A DNA stretch of 64,000 bases from Mesorhabditis belari (GCA_958450365.1 CAUEEP010000920.1:1203501-1267500); one strand, 5' to 3'; positions 23,135 to 34,493 are shown, counted from the first letter of the stretch. The notes: generated from the sequence alone by a model not told the origin. Translations and numbers: made by a program.

Positions 23135-23325
23135 ATTTCCCCACCGAGCCGAGTTGGTGACTATTTTACGGTTTCCAAGCTTTTGCAGAAGCTCAACGCT
23201 CTAATCCCCCACTAGATCTCATCGTCAGCTACATTTTCCGACCCCACATCGATAGGTTCTGATAAGCGGTTCTCGAGATTTCGAGAGTTTTCGAGACTCG
23301 AGATTACGGTGCACTACTATTACGG
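23135..23325. mobile_element. MITE, CCGTATTTTCTCTAATAGTAG family, partial
   Basis: Same internal motifs as the 22.5-kb copy, ending in GTGCACTACTATTACGGT. A further fragment (CACATCGATAGGTTCTGATA) is at 23534-23580. Confidence 0.65.
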
Positions 23326-23349
23326 TAAACATTCTTTCAGCAATCCACC

Positions 23350-23526
23350 ATGCCTTCTCATCTTCCCCCACCACCTCTCTATCCACAACAACGTTACTTT
23401 CACCCATCCTACCATCATCCGATTGTAAGTTAAAGCCTTTTAGTCATTTAAGCCTCAAATTTTCAGTCAATCCCCCTAATGGGCTACATCAACTTTATCA
23501 ACCCAGGCTCAAGTACACCGAAATGA
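23350..23526 (+). CDS. Small Pro/His-rich two-exon frame, unassigned
   Basis: Exons 23350-23424 and 23467-23526 are joined by a 42-nt intron with consensus ends (GTAAGT...TTTTCAG) and give 44 residues starting MPSHLPPPPLYPQQRYFHPS. A second consensus acceptor (CTTTCAG) lies just upstream at 23334-23340, so this could be the last two exons of a longer gene whose 5' part was displaced by the MITE at 23135. No family recognised. The clean intron is the main support. Confidence 0.35.
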
Positions 23527-23699
23527 TAGATTCCCCACATCGATAGGTTCTGATAAGCGGTTCTCGAGATTTCGAGTAATTTTGACAACGCCATCTACAG
23601 ACGAGCCACTTAGGCGTCTGTGCGCGCACTACGGGCATCTCCTTTGAGTATTTTAAAGAACACTAAAACACGCTAAATTTCATGTAGTTGTATCTTTTA

Positions 23700-24800
23700 A
23701 TACAATTTTTGCAAAAAGTGAAAGTAGGTGGTGACTGGCGGGACTCGAACCTAGATCGTTTGCGCGTGAGGCAAGCGCACTATGGGTGCAATCTGAGTTT
23801 TACGCTGAAATTCCCATGGTAGGATTTTCCAACACAGGGAATTTGTTTCTGGCAATAATTTTTGAAGCAGCCTGTTCTGCTGTTGGTTAAAGTAAAGAAA
23901 TCCGAAAGTTTTTACTCCACAAGACTTTCGAAAGCCAGAACCTTTTGGAATGTCTCTTCCATAGCTTTGCAGATAGTTTTCGAGCTAAAGTAATTCTTAT
24001 AAAATGTTTTTTATAAAACTAACCTTTCTGATTTGATCTAAAGATTCGGCAGTGACTACAACGATCTTTTTAGTGAATGCATTGTACACGGACACCGTTT
24101 CTGGCTTGAACTTGCTCTCCCCATTGCCCATTTGATTCTAAAAAACTAAAATTACTAAAGAACAAGGAAATAATAGCTAGAAAGGGAAGCTTGATTAACT
24201 CTAGCTCTATTTTTGATGCGAAGAATTTCAAGAGATAACGGAAATTTCCTTGAAAAAAGAAGCTCAATTAACTCTTTGATGCAAAGAATTTTAAGAGATA
24301 ACGAAAATTTCCTTCGAAAAGCTCAATAAACCCTCGCAAAAAAAGTGATGAATTGTGTGTTGAAAGGCATTTCAAATACCTTGCGTTTCCCTTCCTTAAA
24401 CTGTGTTTTAAACAACTTTCAACTTAATTAGAATAAATGTGATATCAGTATTTTTCTAGGATTATCTCGATAAGTATTGTTTTGGGGTTTTCCCCCGAAA
24501 CCTTTTTAGGTAGAAAGCCAATTTCTTAAATCAAAAAAAGCACTTTAGTGATCGTCCGCCGAATGTCAAACAAATATGGCAAACTTCGCTCATGAAATCG
24601 GGGATATTCTTGAGGAAGTGGAGATCGGAAAAGAATCGTCATCGATTTGTAAATGGATTGCTGTGTGTTCACAATGAATGATTCTCTTACGTGAGAAATT
24701 CTTTGAATCCTGGTGCAATTCTTAGTGCGCTTGCCTCACGCGCACACGATCTAGGTTAGAGTCCCGCCAGTCAGCACCTACTTTGACCTTTTGCAAAAAT
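23700..24800. repeat. Inverted pair of tRNA-Val-like repeats
   Basis: The left copy at 23731-23800 (minus) and right copy at 24718-24780 (plus) both read GTGCGCTTGCCTCACGCG then GATCTAGGTTCGAGTCCCGCC (GGTTAGAG in the right copy). The loop CTCACGC has CAC in the anticodon position, as in tRNA-Val, but there is no D arm. The two copies face each other across about 1 kb that carries duplicated AGAATTTTAAGAGATAACGG motifs. Confidence 0.55.
23751..24131 (-). CDS. Unassigned two-exon frame with myristoylation-like start
   Basis: Exon 1 (24131-24024) encodes MGNGESKFKPETVSVYNAFT... and exon 2 (23984-23751) follows a 39-nt intron (GTTAGT...CTTTAG) in phase. Total 113 residues. MGNGES fits an N-myristoylation site (inference). 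The last ~15 codons run through the tRNA-Val-like repeat, so the true C-terminus was probably replaced by that insertion. No known domain recognised; the middle reads SYGRDIPKGSGFRKSCGVKT and FGFLYFNQQQ. An unannotated small gene or the remains of one. Confidence 0.4.
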
Positions 24801-25129
24801 GGACAGACGGACAGACGAAGATTATTTTTTTATATATAATAGAGATTTTTTCACGTTAGATTTGTTTTTATTTGAACAAGCAAATAATAGCTAGAAAAAG
24901 GAAAGCTCTATTAACTTTTTGATGCGAAGAATTTTAAGAGATAACGGAAATTTTTTTGAAAAACGAAAGCTCAATAAACCCTCGCAAAAAAAGTGATGAA
25001 TTGTGTGTTGAAAGGCATTTCAAATACCTTGTGTTTCCTTTCCTTAAAAGGTTTTCCGAGGTTCAATAATTTTTGACTTATTTTTTCTCATTTAGCACTT
25101 TTTTGAGGTCTCCTCTGTACACAAATACA
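24132..25129. other. Intergenic with direct repeats
   Basis: CTCAATAAACCCTCGCAAAA through AAAGGCATTTCAAATACCTT appears at about 24320-24400 and again at 24970-25050. The reverse frame 24267-24070 contains exon 1 of the small gene in another phase. No other gene seen. Confidence 0.5.
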
Positions 25130-25700
25130 AATCCAATGTGTTGAAAGAAAATGAATGCATACATTTATTTATACAAAATGTACTACACACAAATTGATGA
25201 TCACAAAAATATCGCTGAAGTTTTTGGCATCTCAGCTCATCTCAGGATAATCAATGAGATGAGCTGATCTTGAAGTGAAATGAACATTTTCCTTGGCAAA
25301 AATAACGTGATATCTCTTTATTAGGAATGGCGTATAAAAGAAAAATCTCCTTCTCAAAACTGGCCCGTTTCCGAAGAAAAACAAATGCATTCGCTTTTTG
25401 TGCTGATTTTCGTCAGGGCCTTGTGCTTGGTGGATGCCCAAATGGGTTTTCGAGGGATTGTGCTGAATGCAAAGTTGGATTTATTTGAATGTTTCAAGTT
25501 GACAATAAAAACTTTATTAACTTGTTGTATGAATGCACAAATGTACTACACAATTGGTGAAATTGGTGATCAAATATCGCTGAAGTTTTTGGCATCATCT
25601 CAGCTCATCTCAGGATAATCCATGAGATGAGCTGATCTTGAAGTGAAAAGAAAATTTTCCTTGGCAAAAAGACGTGATATCTCTTTATTGGGAGAGAAAA
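25130..25700. repeat. Direct repeat pair flanking a signal-peptide-like frame
   Basis: AATATCGCTGAAGTTTTTGG through TGATATCTCTTTATT occurs at 25208-25322 and 25565-25690. Each copy has a small palindrome (GCTCATCTCAGGATAATC...GATGAGCTGATC). Confidence 0.7.
25385..25618 (+). CDS. Possible secreted-protein fragment
   Basis: The frame opens MHSLFVLIFVRALCLVDAQM, a plausible signal peptide with cleavage after VDA, and continues MGFRGIVLNAKLDLFECFK before entering the second copy of the direct repeat. A TATA-like GTATAAAAG is 50 nt upstream of the ATG. No domain recognised; the body of the gene is probably lost. Confidence 0.25.
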   Translation: MHSLFVLIFVRALCLVDAQMGFRGIVLNAKLDLFECFKLTIKTLLTCCMNAQMYYTIGEIGDQISLKFLASSQLISG

Positions 25701-25800
25701 GAATAACCTTGAATTGGGATGGCCAAGAGTTGGACAAAGTAGGTATGCTAAAAAGAACTGGACAAGGCAGGAACTAAAAACTCCATGACTAGGAAAAAGA

Positions 25801-26096
25801 AAATTGAGCGTTCCCATTATGTTGTCGACTCTGACATCAACGATTCAACAGAATATGGAACGAAAAAGCCCCATGTAGCGTTAGCGAAGTGGTGTTGTGG
25901 CAAAGTCAGCGTTGAATTTGAGGCTTCCCGACGAATTAACCGTTTTTCTCGTTTGGTAGTGGCCGATTTGCGTTCAGTATGCTTCTTCCGTCCATATTCT
26001 ATTGAATCGTTGATGTCAGAATCGTTTGTTAGGAGTTGATGTTGAAATCGTTGATGTCGACAACATAATGAGAACGCTCAATTTCCTGTGCGTTTT
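25801..26096. repeat. Large imperfect palindrome
   Basis: ATTGAGCGTTCCCATTATGT then GTCGACTCTGACATCAACGA at 25803-25860 returns inverted at 25990-26090, where the right arm has an extra internal duplication. In the left arm a frame reads MTRKKKIERSHYVVDSDIND. The loop is about 130 bp. Confidence 0.7.
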
Positions 26097-26506
26097 CCTG
26101 ACCTTTCCTGACCTTTAGTGAATAAAATTAATGTTCAGAATTAATTCATAATTTGTTAAGGATAAAATCAAGCATAGACTTGAAACTCGGTTGATTCTGA
26201 TTCCAGTTTTAAAGTTAATAAGAGTAAATCTTGTGGAACTTGTCTAGAACTTGTCTAGAACTTGTCTAGAAGTTATTAAGAGTTAAAATCGACGCCAAGT
26301 TATTCAATCAACCATCAAAAACATTGCTTTATCATACTTTGAACCCAGCTATAATTTATGCCAAAATGGAGACCAATCCTTTCTCTGCAAAAGGGAAAAA
26401 ATGAAAGAGCAGGGGAGAAAAGTGTTAACTTTTTTGATAGTCATTGCTTTTCAAGCACTGAAACGCTTCATTTCCTCGCATTTGAACGAAAATTTCGATC
26501 AGAACA
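26097..26506. other. Upstream region of gene C
   Basis: Three tandem copies of AACTTGTCTAG at about 26238-26270; otherwise AT-rich without genes. Presumed promoter of gene C. Confidence 0.5.
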
Positions 26507-29500
26507 ATGAATGACGAAAATTTTGGGCTCTTAGCTATTATACTTTTGGGTGAGTGCTTTATTCGGGTTGTTTATAAGGAAGTGTACTTTTACTTTAGCA
26601 TAACTAACTTTTAAACATTACTGCTGCTGATTTTGAGCAAAGAAATCGTTAGTTTCACTTCTGTTTAGGGATAAAATTGAAAAGTTTTCGCTTTATCACT
26701 TTCCTGACGCAGTAAATCTCATAAGAAACAATTTTTGATTGGTTCAATTCAATTTATTCAGGACTCGTGCAAATGTTTGGTTTTTTTGGCTATGAGATGA
26801 TGGGATTTTTGGTGGAACCGATTTGTCACTCGGTCCGACAGCAATGTCCAGAGTGTATTATTGACTATGCTGGGTATTATGGGTAAGTGTAAAAACAGGT
26901 TATCGGACATTTGATAAGCCCCGCCCCTTTTTCCAGTGGCAATCAAAATCTGAGCTCATAAATCTTGGTGTTGGGCTGTTCAGTTTAATATTTTTGGTAT
27001 CATTAGATGCGCCAAGTCTTTCTCTGTCGATTGGTATAAAAACTATTTCAATTGAACAGCTTAACACCGAGATATTTGAGCTCAAAGTTAGATTGCCAAT
27101 GCCAGAAGGGGCGGGGCGCGTATAAAAGGTCCCACAATCTAAAAACCGGGTAATCTTGAAAACAAATTTTTTGTGAAAAGCGTAAATTTCCAGCAACTCT
27201 CTCATCAATCTCTCGTACACAATCGGCAATCTAATAGCCCCATGTTTCTTGCCGATTCTCGGGGCAAAAGGTTTTCTACTGCTGGCAGCGATTTTCTGGA
27301 TGATATATGCAATGAATTTCTTTTACCTTCGAACTTGGTTCTTCTTTCCGGCATGCTTATTGCTTGGGGTCGGGTTTTCAAGTGGGTTTTTGAAAAACTC
27401 AAATATCTTAGTTTTGGGCTGTCCAATTTGAATAGTTTTTGTACCAATCGATAGAGAAAAGCTTAGCGCATCTAATGGTACCAAGAATATTGAAATTGGA
27501 CAGCTTAGCACCGAGATATTTGAGCTCAAAGTTAGATTGCCAATAAAAAAGGGGGCGGGACCATTGTGGGACCTTTTATACGCGCCCCGCCCCTTTTCCC
27601 ATTGGGAATCCAACTTTGAACCCAAATTTCTTGGGGTTTGGCTGTCCAATTTGAATAGTTTTTGTACCAATCGATAGAGAAAAGCTTGGCGCATCTAATG
27701 GTACCAAGAATATTGAAATTGAACAGCTTAGCACCGAGATATTTGAGCTCAAAGTTAGATTGCCAATGGCAAAAGGGGCGCGGTGCGTATAAAAGGTTCA
27801 AAATGAAAAACAAAGTCAAATTCCAGTGTTCTATTCGGGTGGTGGTTCATATGCTCTTCGACATTCAACTGATCGAACTCTTTCCCGAAATCAATCGATT
27901 CAATGCATGATCGGATCGTTAACGTAACAAATTCTGATAAAATGTTATGAATATTAATCTAATATTAAAGAACTTTCATGGGCGGTCTTTTTTTGATCTT
28001 TTCTAATCAAATGCTAATGGCTGAGGGTTTCAATGATGACTTTTCAACAAACAAAGTGGTTCATTTAACTAATTTTTCCGTTCAATAACTAGCTTTTGTT
28101 AAATTTGAGTCTGTTTTTAGAATCAAACCAATTATCGACACTATTCTGACACCGAGATTCGTCATCTCTCCATCGGCATGTCCATTTTCGCCCTCGTTGC
28201 TTTAATTCTCTCACTTTCATTGCCAAAAAGAGAACTCCCGAATTCTGTGCAGAAGAAAATCAAAAACGTCTCATTGAGGCAACAAATTGGTAACTTTAAT
28301 CAAAAGATTTAACTATAGAATTCTCCTAGGAAAAGTGTTTTTTGCGATTCGAGAGAAACAGCTTTTAAAACTTGCTCCATTCTTCTCATGCACTGGCTTC
28401 TTTCTCGCGACATTGTTAACTCTCTATCCAACGACTTTTGCTTTCACTGATTCTCTAGTGAAACATAGAAATCTAGTTGCATATTACAGCTTAGCAATGA
28501 CACTTGGAGAGGTGATAGGTGAGTGGAAAAAGGAAACTACTCTAGTCAAGCTAATTCTATTTTGCTTTCACTGATTTTCACTAGTGAAACTCTAGTGAAA
28601 CTCTAGTCAAGCTAAAGTCAAGCTTCTACATTCTCTGAGCTTTTAAATCATATTAAAATTAGGCTGTAAACTGGTTTAATTACGGTAGTTTTCTAGAGTT
28701 GTTGTCTTTTTGGAAAACGCATCAGCCAAAGAAAATTTTCAGTTGGCTTGATGATCGCTTCAATCTGCAAGAGATATCCAAACTTCGGTCTTGCTCCACT
28801 ATTCTCATTAGCTTGTACCTTTTTCACAAGCGGTGCAGTATTGGCTTTGTTCTTCACTCCAGCTGAGTCCTCATTAGGACCCACAAAAGAAATCTCGATT
28901 TTCGAACCAAAGTAAGTTGTACTTGCTTGTTGTAAAGCTGAAAAGTCAAATTTAGTGAATACATCTGTTTACTTGTCGGCGTTTTGTTTGGTGCCATGGA
29001 TGGATGTGCGACAACATCAAGAATGACAGCTGCGGCTAAAGCACTCCCGGAAGAGCCAGCAATTGCTTTCAGTGTTGCAAAGTTTTATCAAGTAACACCA
29101 ATAAACAAAATGAATGTTCAAAATGAGTGCTTTTTAACTAGCAAATTTCGATGGCTCTCTTAATCTTGTCTCTAGTTTTATCCTTGATCTGTCTATTGTC
29201 TAATCTTAGCTTTGCTTAAACTTGTAATCTTGTAAACTAAAGTGTAAAGCCTAATCTGTAAAGCCTAACCTGTAAAGCCTAATCTGTAAAGCCTAACCTG
29301 TAAAGCCTAATCTGTAAACCCTAATCTGTAAAGCCTAATCTGTAAAGCCTAATCTGTAAAGCCTAATCTGTAAAGCCTAATACTAAATCTCATTTGGGAA
29401 ATATTTACAAAACAAAAGAAAAATCAGTGTCGATTGAGCCGGCCTCGCCGCTTTGGAAGTCAAATTTCTGCTATCAATTTTTGCTACAAAACCCACTTGA

Positions 29501-31542
29501 GCCGGGCACTATAGTGACTAAAATTTTGATCATTTTGTTCATTTTGTTCATTTTGATAGAAAATTAAATGAGTTACGTGTTGGAAGCATCCAAATACAAT
29601 AGAAAACACACTCAATTTGCGTATCGACTTGAAAAAGCCAATCACGAGCTGATTTTCACTCATTTTTGAACTATTACTATTGTCATCTAGGTCATCAACA
29701 CTAGCTTTTATTTCACAAACTGTAATCTTGTAATCCTGTAGTCCTGTAATCTTGTAAACTGTAAACTGTAAACTGTAAACTGTAAGTTAATGTAATCATT
29801 GATCAAATTCAGGCGGCAGCTTCAATGATCATTCTATCACTCGGCGCTTTGTTAAACCTGCATCAACTCTTTTACCTAACCATTGGCTTACTTTTGATTA
29901 GTAAGTAAACTTATAAATTATCTATGTCGTAGCCGATGAATGGAATTATGAAAGAAATTCTTTTGGCGAAGCTTTCTAGTAGAGCAACCTTTAATGTCTT
30001 TTCTAATTTCTTCAGAAAATTTGATCAATTTCGCTCTCCGATCAAAGCCGAACAAGATTTTGCTATAAGGAAATAAAGCTTTGCTTTGTGATAAGGATAA
30101 GTAATTCATTTTTATATTAGAAACAGGGAATTGCACAGGATTCAACTTGGGAAGAAGGGAGAATAAAAATCAACTCATACAATTGAGTATAAATGTCGTA
30201 GCTGATTATTAATGAAATTTTGTTTGGGCAAACCTTTCTAGTAGAGCAACCCTTTAATGTCTGAAGATAATATTATATCATTTTGTAGCAAATCAAATTC
30301 TGCGTTGATTCGTATCAAATTTGTGAGTTTAAGTTAAAAATTGCGGGCTTTACAACTTTTCATTCAAAATCGGCGGGATCCCCGTAGTCGATTTTGAATT
30401 TCAGCCGATTATGAATGAGTGGGTCTAGAAGCATCCAACCATCAAGTATTTAGTATCATTCAACGCAGAATCATTGATAATTATGTTAAATTTTTTAAAT
30501 TGGCAAGATTTGATAAAAAGAAAAAAAAATTAGAGCAAAAAACTGTTTGTTCAAGAGAAAACTTTGAAGCCCCATAATTGTCTTTCTTTTTATCCAATCT
30601 TTCTAATTTCAAAAATTTAACATAGTTATTAATGATTCTGCGTTGAATGATACCAAAAAAATTGATGATTGGACGTCCCTAAACCCACTCATTCATAATC
30701 GGCTACGGGGGTCCCGCCTATTTTGAATGAAACGTTGTAGCGCCGGCAATTTTTAATCTAAACTCACAAATTTGGTAACAATCGACGCAGAATTTAATTC
30801 GCTACAAGATGATATTGTTCTCATACATTAAAGGGTTGCTCTACTAGAAAGATTTTCCAAAAAATTTCTTGGGCTTCAAAGTTTTCTCTCGAACAAACAG
30901 TTTTTTTGCTCTAATTTTTTTTCTTTTTATCAAATCTTGCTAATTTAAAAAATTTAACATAATTATCAATGATTCTGCGTTGAATGAGACTAAATACTTG
31001 ATGGTTGGACGCTTCTAGACCCACTCATTCATAATCGGCTACGACATAAACAATTGAAAGTAGCCTCTAGCCTCTAACCTCTAACCGAACCTCTTTTACC
31101 TAGCCATTGGTTTACTTTTGATTAGTAAGTAAACTTATAAATTATCTATGTCGTAGCCGATTATGAATAGAACTTTTTCGCAAATCTTTCTAGTAGAGCA
31201 ACCCTTTAATGTCTGAAGATAATATTATATCATTTTGTAGCAAATCAAATTCTGCGTTGATTCGTATCAAATTTGTGAGTTTAAGTTAAAAATTGATGAT
31301 TTGACGTCCCTAAACCCACTCATTCATTTAAATTCATAATCGGTCACGACATTTATAAATAAATTTAACTATGTAACATAGTTTAAACATATTTAAATCC
31401 ACTTCAAGTTTTAGGTATCTTTTGTTACATCTCTTTCCTTCGAGATCTCAAAGTTCAGATGGTCGTCGACCAAGAGAAATCCGAAAAAAGTACTAACGAA
31501 AAGAATTCATGGGAGAAAATCTCACAGATTACATCAAAATGA
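26507..31542 (+). CDS. UNC-93-like MFS membrane protein, gene C
   Basis: Eleven exons, all splice sites in phase, give 470 residues: 26507-26549, 26762-26882, 27194-27381, 27827-27923, 27971-28055, 28121-28289, 28330-28518, 28743-28911, 28956-29091, 29813-29900, 31415-31542. Marks: MNDENFGLLAIILLG, VEPICHSVRQQCPECIIDYA then GYYG, YTIGNLIAPCFLP, GGGSYALRHSTDRTLSRNQ, TLYPTTFAFTDSLVKHRN, ATTSRMTAAAKALPEEPAIA then FSVAKFYQ. This is the most complete paralogue on the plus strand. The ATG is the first in-frame one and aligns with B, D and E. A further AATAAA is at 31690-31695. Introns 2 and 3 hold GC-box/TATA-bearing foldback repeats, intron 9 a 14-bp repeat, intron 10 nested foldbacks and a partial copy of exon 10 (31085-31130). 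UNC-93 family members are multi-pass membrane proteins; the substrate or partner of this one is unknown. Confidence 0.9.
26919..27145. mobile_element. Foldback repeat with GC-rich ends and TATA motif, copy 1
   Basis: Inverted ends CCCCGCCCCTTTTTCCAGTG and AGAAGGGGCGGGGCGCGTAT then AAAAGGTCCCACAAT; arms pair through the interior (ATCTGAGCTCA / TGAGCTCAAAGTTAGAT). In intron 2 of gene C. Confidence 0.65.
27400..27800. mobile_element. Same foldback family, two adjacent copies in gene C intron 3
   Basis: Two units share GGGCTGTCCAATTTGAATAG, ACCAATCGATAGAGAAAAGC and CACCGAGATATTTGAGCTCA. The junction at 27545-27600 contains GGGGGCGGGACC...TATACGCGCCCCGCCC and the last end has GGTGCGTATAAAAGG. Confidence 0.65.
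29238..29385. repeat. 14-bp minisatellite in gene C intron 9
   Basis: About ten copies of TGTAAAGCCTAATC with C/T changes. Confidence 0.9.
29925..31360. mobile_element. Nested foldback elements, TGTCGTAGCCGATTATGAAT family
   Basis: The terminal motif TGTCGTAGCCGATTATGAAT and its complement appear at about 29926, 30190, 30695, 31035, 31146 and 31335. Inner arms 30470-30570 and 30880-30990 are inverse copies (TTTGATAAAAAGAAAAAAAA; GCTCTAATTTTTTTTCTTTT). At least two elements, one nested, in intron 10 of gene C. Confidence 0.65.
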
Positions 31543-31763
31543 AACACTTAAGTGATAAATTTGATAATGATAATGAAGTGATAAATTTTTTGGTTTAATT
31601 TGAATTTTTGGTTTAATTTGGCATTCTTCAAATTTCTTATCCCTTTCACTTTTTCACAAACTGATCGACGAACCACGACTAACAATTATAATAAAAGAAT
31701 CATTAGAAATCAGAGAATCAGAGAAAGAATCAGAGAATCAAAGAAAGAGTCAGAGAATCATTA
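31543..31763. other. 3' flank of gene C
   Basis: This flank is similar to 43430-43520, showing that both regions descend from one unc-93-like 3' end. It ends in short GAATCAGAGAAAGA repeats. Confidence 0.55.
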
Positions 31764-32275
31764 GTACTTGTGGAGTATCCGGGGGAGCAATGTTATAACT
31801 TTTTGAATGTTATAACTTTTTGTAGAGTTGAGCAAATTTGATGATTTTTGCATCAAAATGTTCGTAAGAGTCTCTAGAATAAAAATTATCCCTTGGTTTT
31901 TGGTTCTAGACCCTCGTTGTCGATTTACGAGCCCCAAACTGCAGGGTACCAGAAAATTTCCCATACAAAATGACCAAAAAACCGCTAAAACTCAATTTTA
32001 AAAATTTCTGTCAGAGGGATTTGAAAAATTCCTTCAGATTCGGAATCAGCACAATTTTCTGCATCTAAAAAAGGTACTCCCAGAAAAATCCGATAGAAAA
32101 CGCATTTTCGCGCCGATGTGGGGGGTCTTTCAATATCTGGTGGGGTAAAATTTTAAGATCCGGGATAAACAAGATGCACGAGTAATGCAAGAACATAAAC
32201 ATAAATCAAACATAATAATTAAATAAATTTGTGAAGTACAACAGTGACTATTTGTAACAGTGACAATGAATACTA

Positions 32276-33210
32276 TTAGGTGTGTGAAAAAGTAATCCAC
32301 GTTTTTTATTTTTATCTGATGGCCAAATAAGACGCTGTCTTCTCGAAAACCCTCGTTCAACCTCTTCAGAAATAGGCTTTACATTAAATTGTGATGGGTC
32401 AACCGTGAGGAAACGCTTGAATGCCATGAATTTTATCAAAAAGTTGGACAAATGGATACCGCATGAATTGAGTGACGAAAGCAAAACAATGCGCCTTACA
32501 ATCGCCAATTCTTTGATTAGTAAACATCAACTTGAGCCATTTATTGATCGAATTGTTACGTGTGATGAAACATGGGTTGATTACGATAATTCTAGAAGGT
32601 CCGGACAGTGGGTGGAACGTGGTAAACCTGCTGGGACAATGCCCAAAAAAAGCCTCCATCCTAAGAAAATTTTAATGACAGTTTGGTGGACTGCACGTGG
32701 TATTATGCACATAGACTATTTACCACGTGGCCAAACGATTAATTCGAATGTCTATTGTGCCGAGATTGATGCAGTCCAACAAAAACTCACTGAGAGACGC
32801 GCATCATTGGTAAATAGGAAAGGTGTCCTGTTGCTCCACGATAACGCGCGACCACATGTCTCTTTACAGACTCGACAAAAAATCCAGAGTGTTGGATGCG
32901 AGGTTTTACCACATCCACCTTATAGTCCAGACCTTTCTCCATCTGATTATTATTTATTTTTGTCTCTGTCTAACTTTTTGGCCAATAAACGGTTCAATTC
33001 CGAAGAAGATGTCAAAACCGAGGTTGATCTTTTCTTCGCCTCTAAGGACCCAGATTTTTATTATCGTGGAATGTCTTTACTTGTAGAACGTTGGCAAAAG
33101 GTTGTTCTTTCGAATGGTGATTACTTCGTTGAATAAAAATTATTTTAACGAAACTTATGGTCTTTTATATTTAAACGTTTAAAACGTGGATTACTTTTTC
33201 ACACACCTAA
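32276..33210 (+). mobile_element. 5'-deleted mariner element
   Basis: A 935-bp element between TA dinucleotides with terminal repeats TTAGGTGTGTGAAAAAGTAA then TCCACGTTTT on both ends. Confidence 0.9.
32405..33136 (+). CDS. Mariner transposase catalytic domain (DD34D), N-terminus missing
   Basis: 243 residues in one uninterrupted frame. All three catalytic aspartates are visible: TCDETWVDYDN, LLHDNARPHVS and YSPDLSPSDYYLF. I count 34 residues between the second and third, the mariner signature. Full mariner transposases are about 345 residues; the ~100 N-terminal residues that bind the terminal repeats (two helix-turn-helix motifs) are absent, and the start ATG is internal. The C-terminus is complete and the stop is close to the right terminal repeat. 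The catalytic core looks recently active, but without the DNA-binding domain it should not transpose by itself. Confidence 0.9.
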   Translation: MRKRLNAMNFIKKLDKWIPHELSDESKTMRLTIANSLISKHQLEPFIDRIVTCDETWVDYDNSRRSGQWVERGKPAGTMPKKSLHPKKILMTVWWTARGIMHIDYLPRGQTINSNVYCAEIDAVQQKLTERRASLVNRKGVLLLHDNARPHVSLQTRQKIQSVGCEVLPHPPYSPDLSPSDYYLFLSLSNFLANKRFNSEEDVKTEVDLFFASKDPDFYYRGMSLLVERWQKVVLSNGDYFVE

Positions 33211-33799
33211 TAGAAAAGAGTCATGGACAAAATTCGGTACTGCTTTGGTATCAAGCCTTTGCAAAGAGCTCATACAGCTTTTACAATATTCTAAGTTCTT
33301 CCTGAAACATTAGGTATTTCCATTTGAATAAACCGCTTATCAAACACAAAAGTGACCAGCGATTATAAACAAAAATCAAAAAAAAAACTCATCAAAATAC
33401 TTTCTCTGGATCGGGAAATTGATCAAAGCATTTTCCGAGAGAACCATATTTTTTTCTCGATCATTCCAAAAATAGTTTCCTCAACGATTCTTGAAAATAT
33501 TGATATGAATTGATAAGAGATTTTGCTAAGAGACGATGAAGAGATTTTGCTTTAAAGACTCAAGAACTTATCTTCTGATTTTGGTCTATATTAGTCTATT
33601 CCTTGATTATTGTTTATTAATCCTTGATTATTAATGCAAGCTGTAGGTAAGATAGAAATCTTTTGAAGAAAATAAGAAATCCTATCATTTATGACTTATT
33701 TAGTTCCAATTATGCCCGATTTTCTCATTGAAATCAATTCAGAGAATGCTACATTTATCCTGAATGTAAGCTTTGTCAAAAAGTATATAATTTAAACTA
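33211..33799. other. AT-rich sequence within the composite element
   Basis: No gene or clear repeat unit recognised. Confidence 0.5.
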
Positions 33800-34387
33800 T
33801 TAGGTTAATGCATAAGTGTTTTTGTTCCTTTTCGTCTGCCGTTTCAAGCCAACAAATGCACCAATTAAACTACGGTTGATTTCATTAGAAAAAGCAATTA
33901 TTTTTCTGCAAAATAACATTAAAACGGGTTTAAAAATATTTAATGCCTGGATTTTCTTGAGAGTATGAAGTCGGGTAGTCAAAAAGGGCTAACTCGATGA
34001 TGCGGTTTAGGCTCAGGCTCAGGCTCAGGCTCAGGCTAAGCCTCAGCCTAAGCCTGAGCCTGAGCCTGAGCGGTTTAGACACCTTAGCTAAAGAAAACCT
34101 ATCTTCGTGTCAATAGATAAAAGTTAGAGAAAAAAAAGTTTGATATTTCGCCAAAATTTCAGAGAAATTCATTCAGCCAATTTTTCCGTAGAGTTTTTTA
34201 CAGATTTTTACGAAAAAGGCGTTTTTCACTCTCAAATTTGCTTGAAAGTGAACCGAAATTGATTTAAAAAGATGCAAATTGAACAAAAAAACACTTTTTT
34301 TATAGAGCAAACTATAGATTAATTGGTGAATTTGTTACTTTTTAACAGAAGTACGAAAAAAACGAAAAGACTTATGCATCAACCTAT
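33800..34387. mobile_element. Mariner-ended MITE with central hexamer array, copy 1
   Basis: Ends TTAGGTTAATGCATAAGTG and the diverged complement ...AAGACTTATGCATCAACCTA. The centre (34008-34068) is a palindromic array of GGCTCA/GGCTAA then AGCCTG hexamers. Related copies occupy 53500-54420 and part of 58720-59215. Confidence 0.75.
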
Positions 34388-34493
34388 TATTTAGGCTGAA
34401 AATACTGAAAATTCAAAAGCTGAAAAACGACACCAAATCATTGAAGACACTGGAGTCACTTTCAGGTATTGTTGACCTAATATAAGATCGCTA

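Noticed and set aside
33800..33982. 60-residue frame on the minus strand, similar to ones at 54254 and 59061
   Set aside because: Lies wholly inside the MITE family, varies in length and phase between copies, has no domain.
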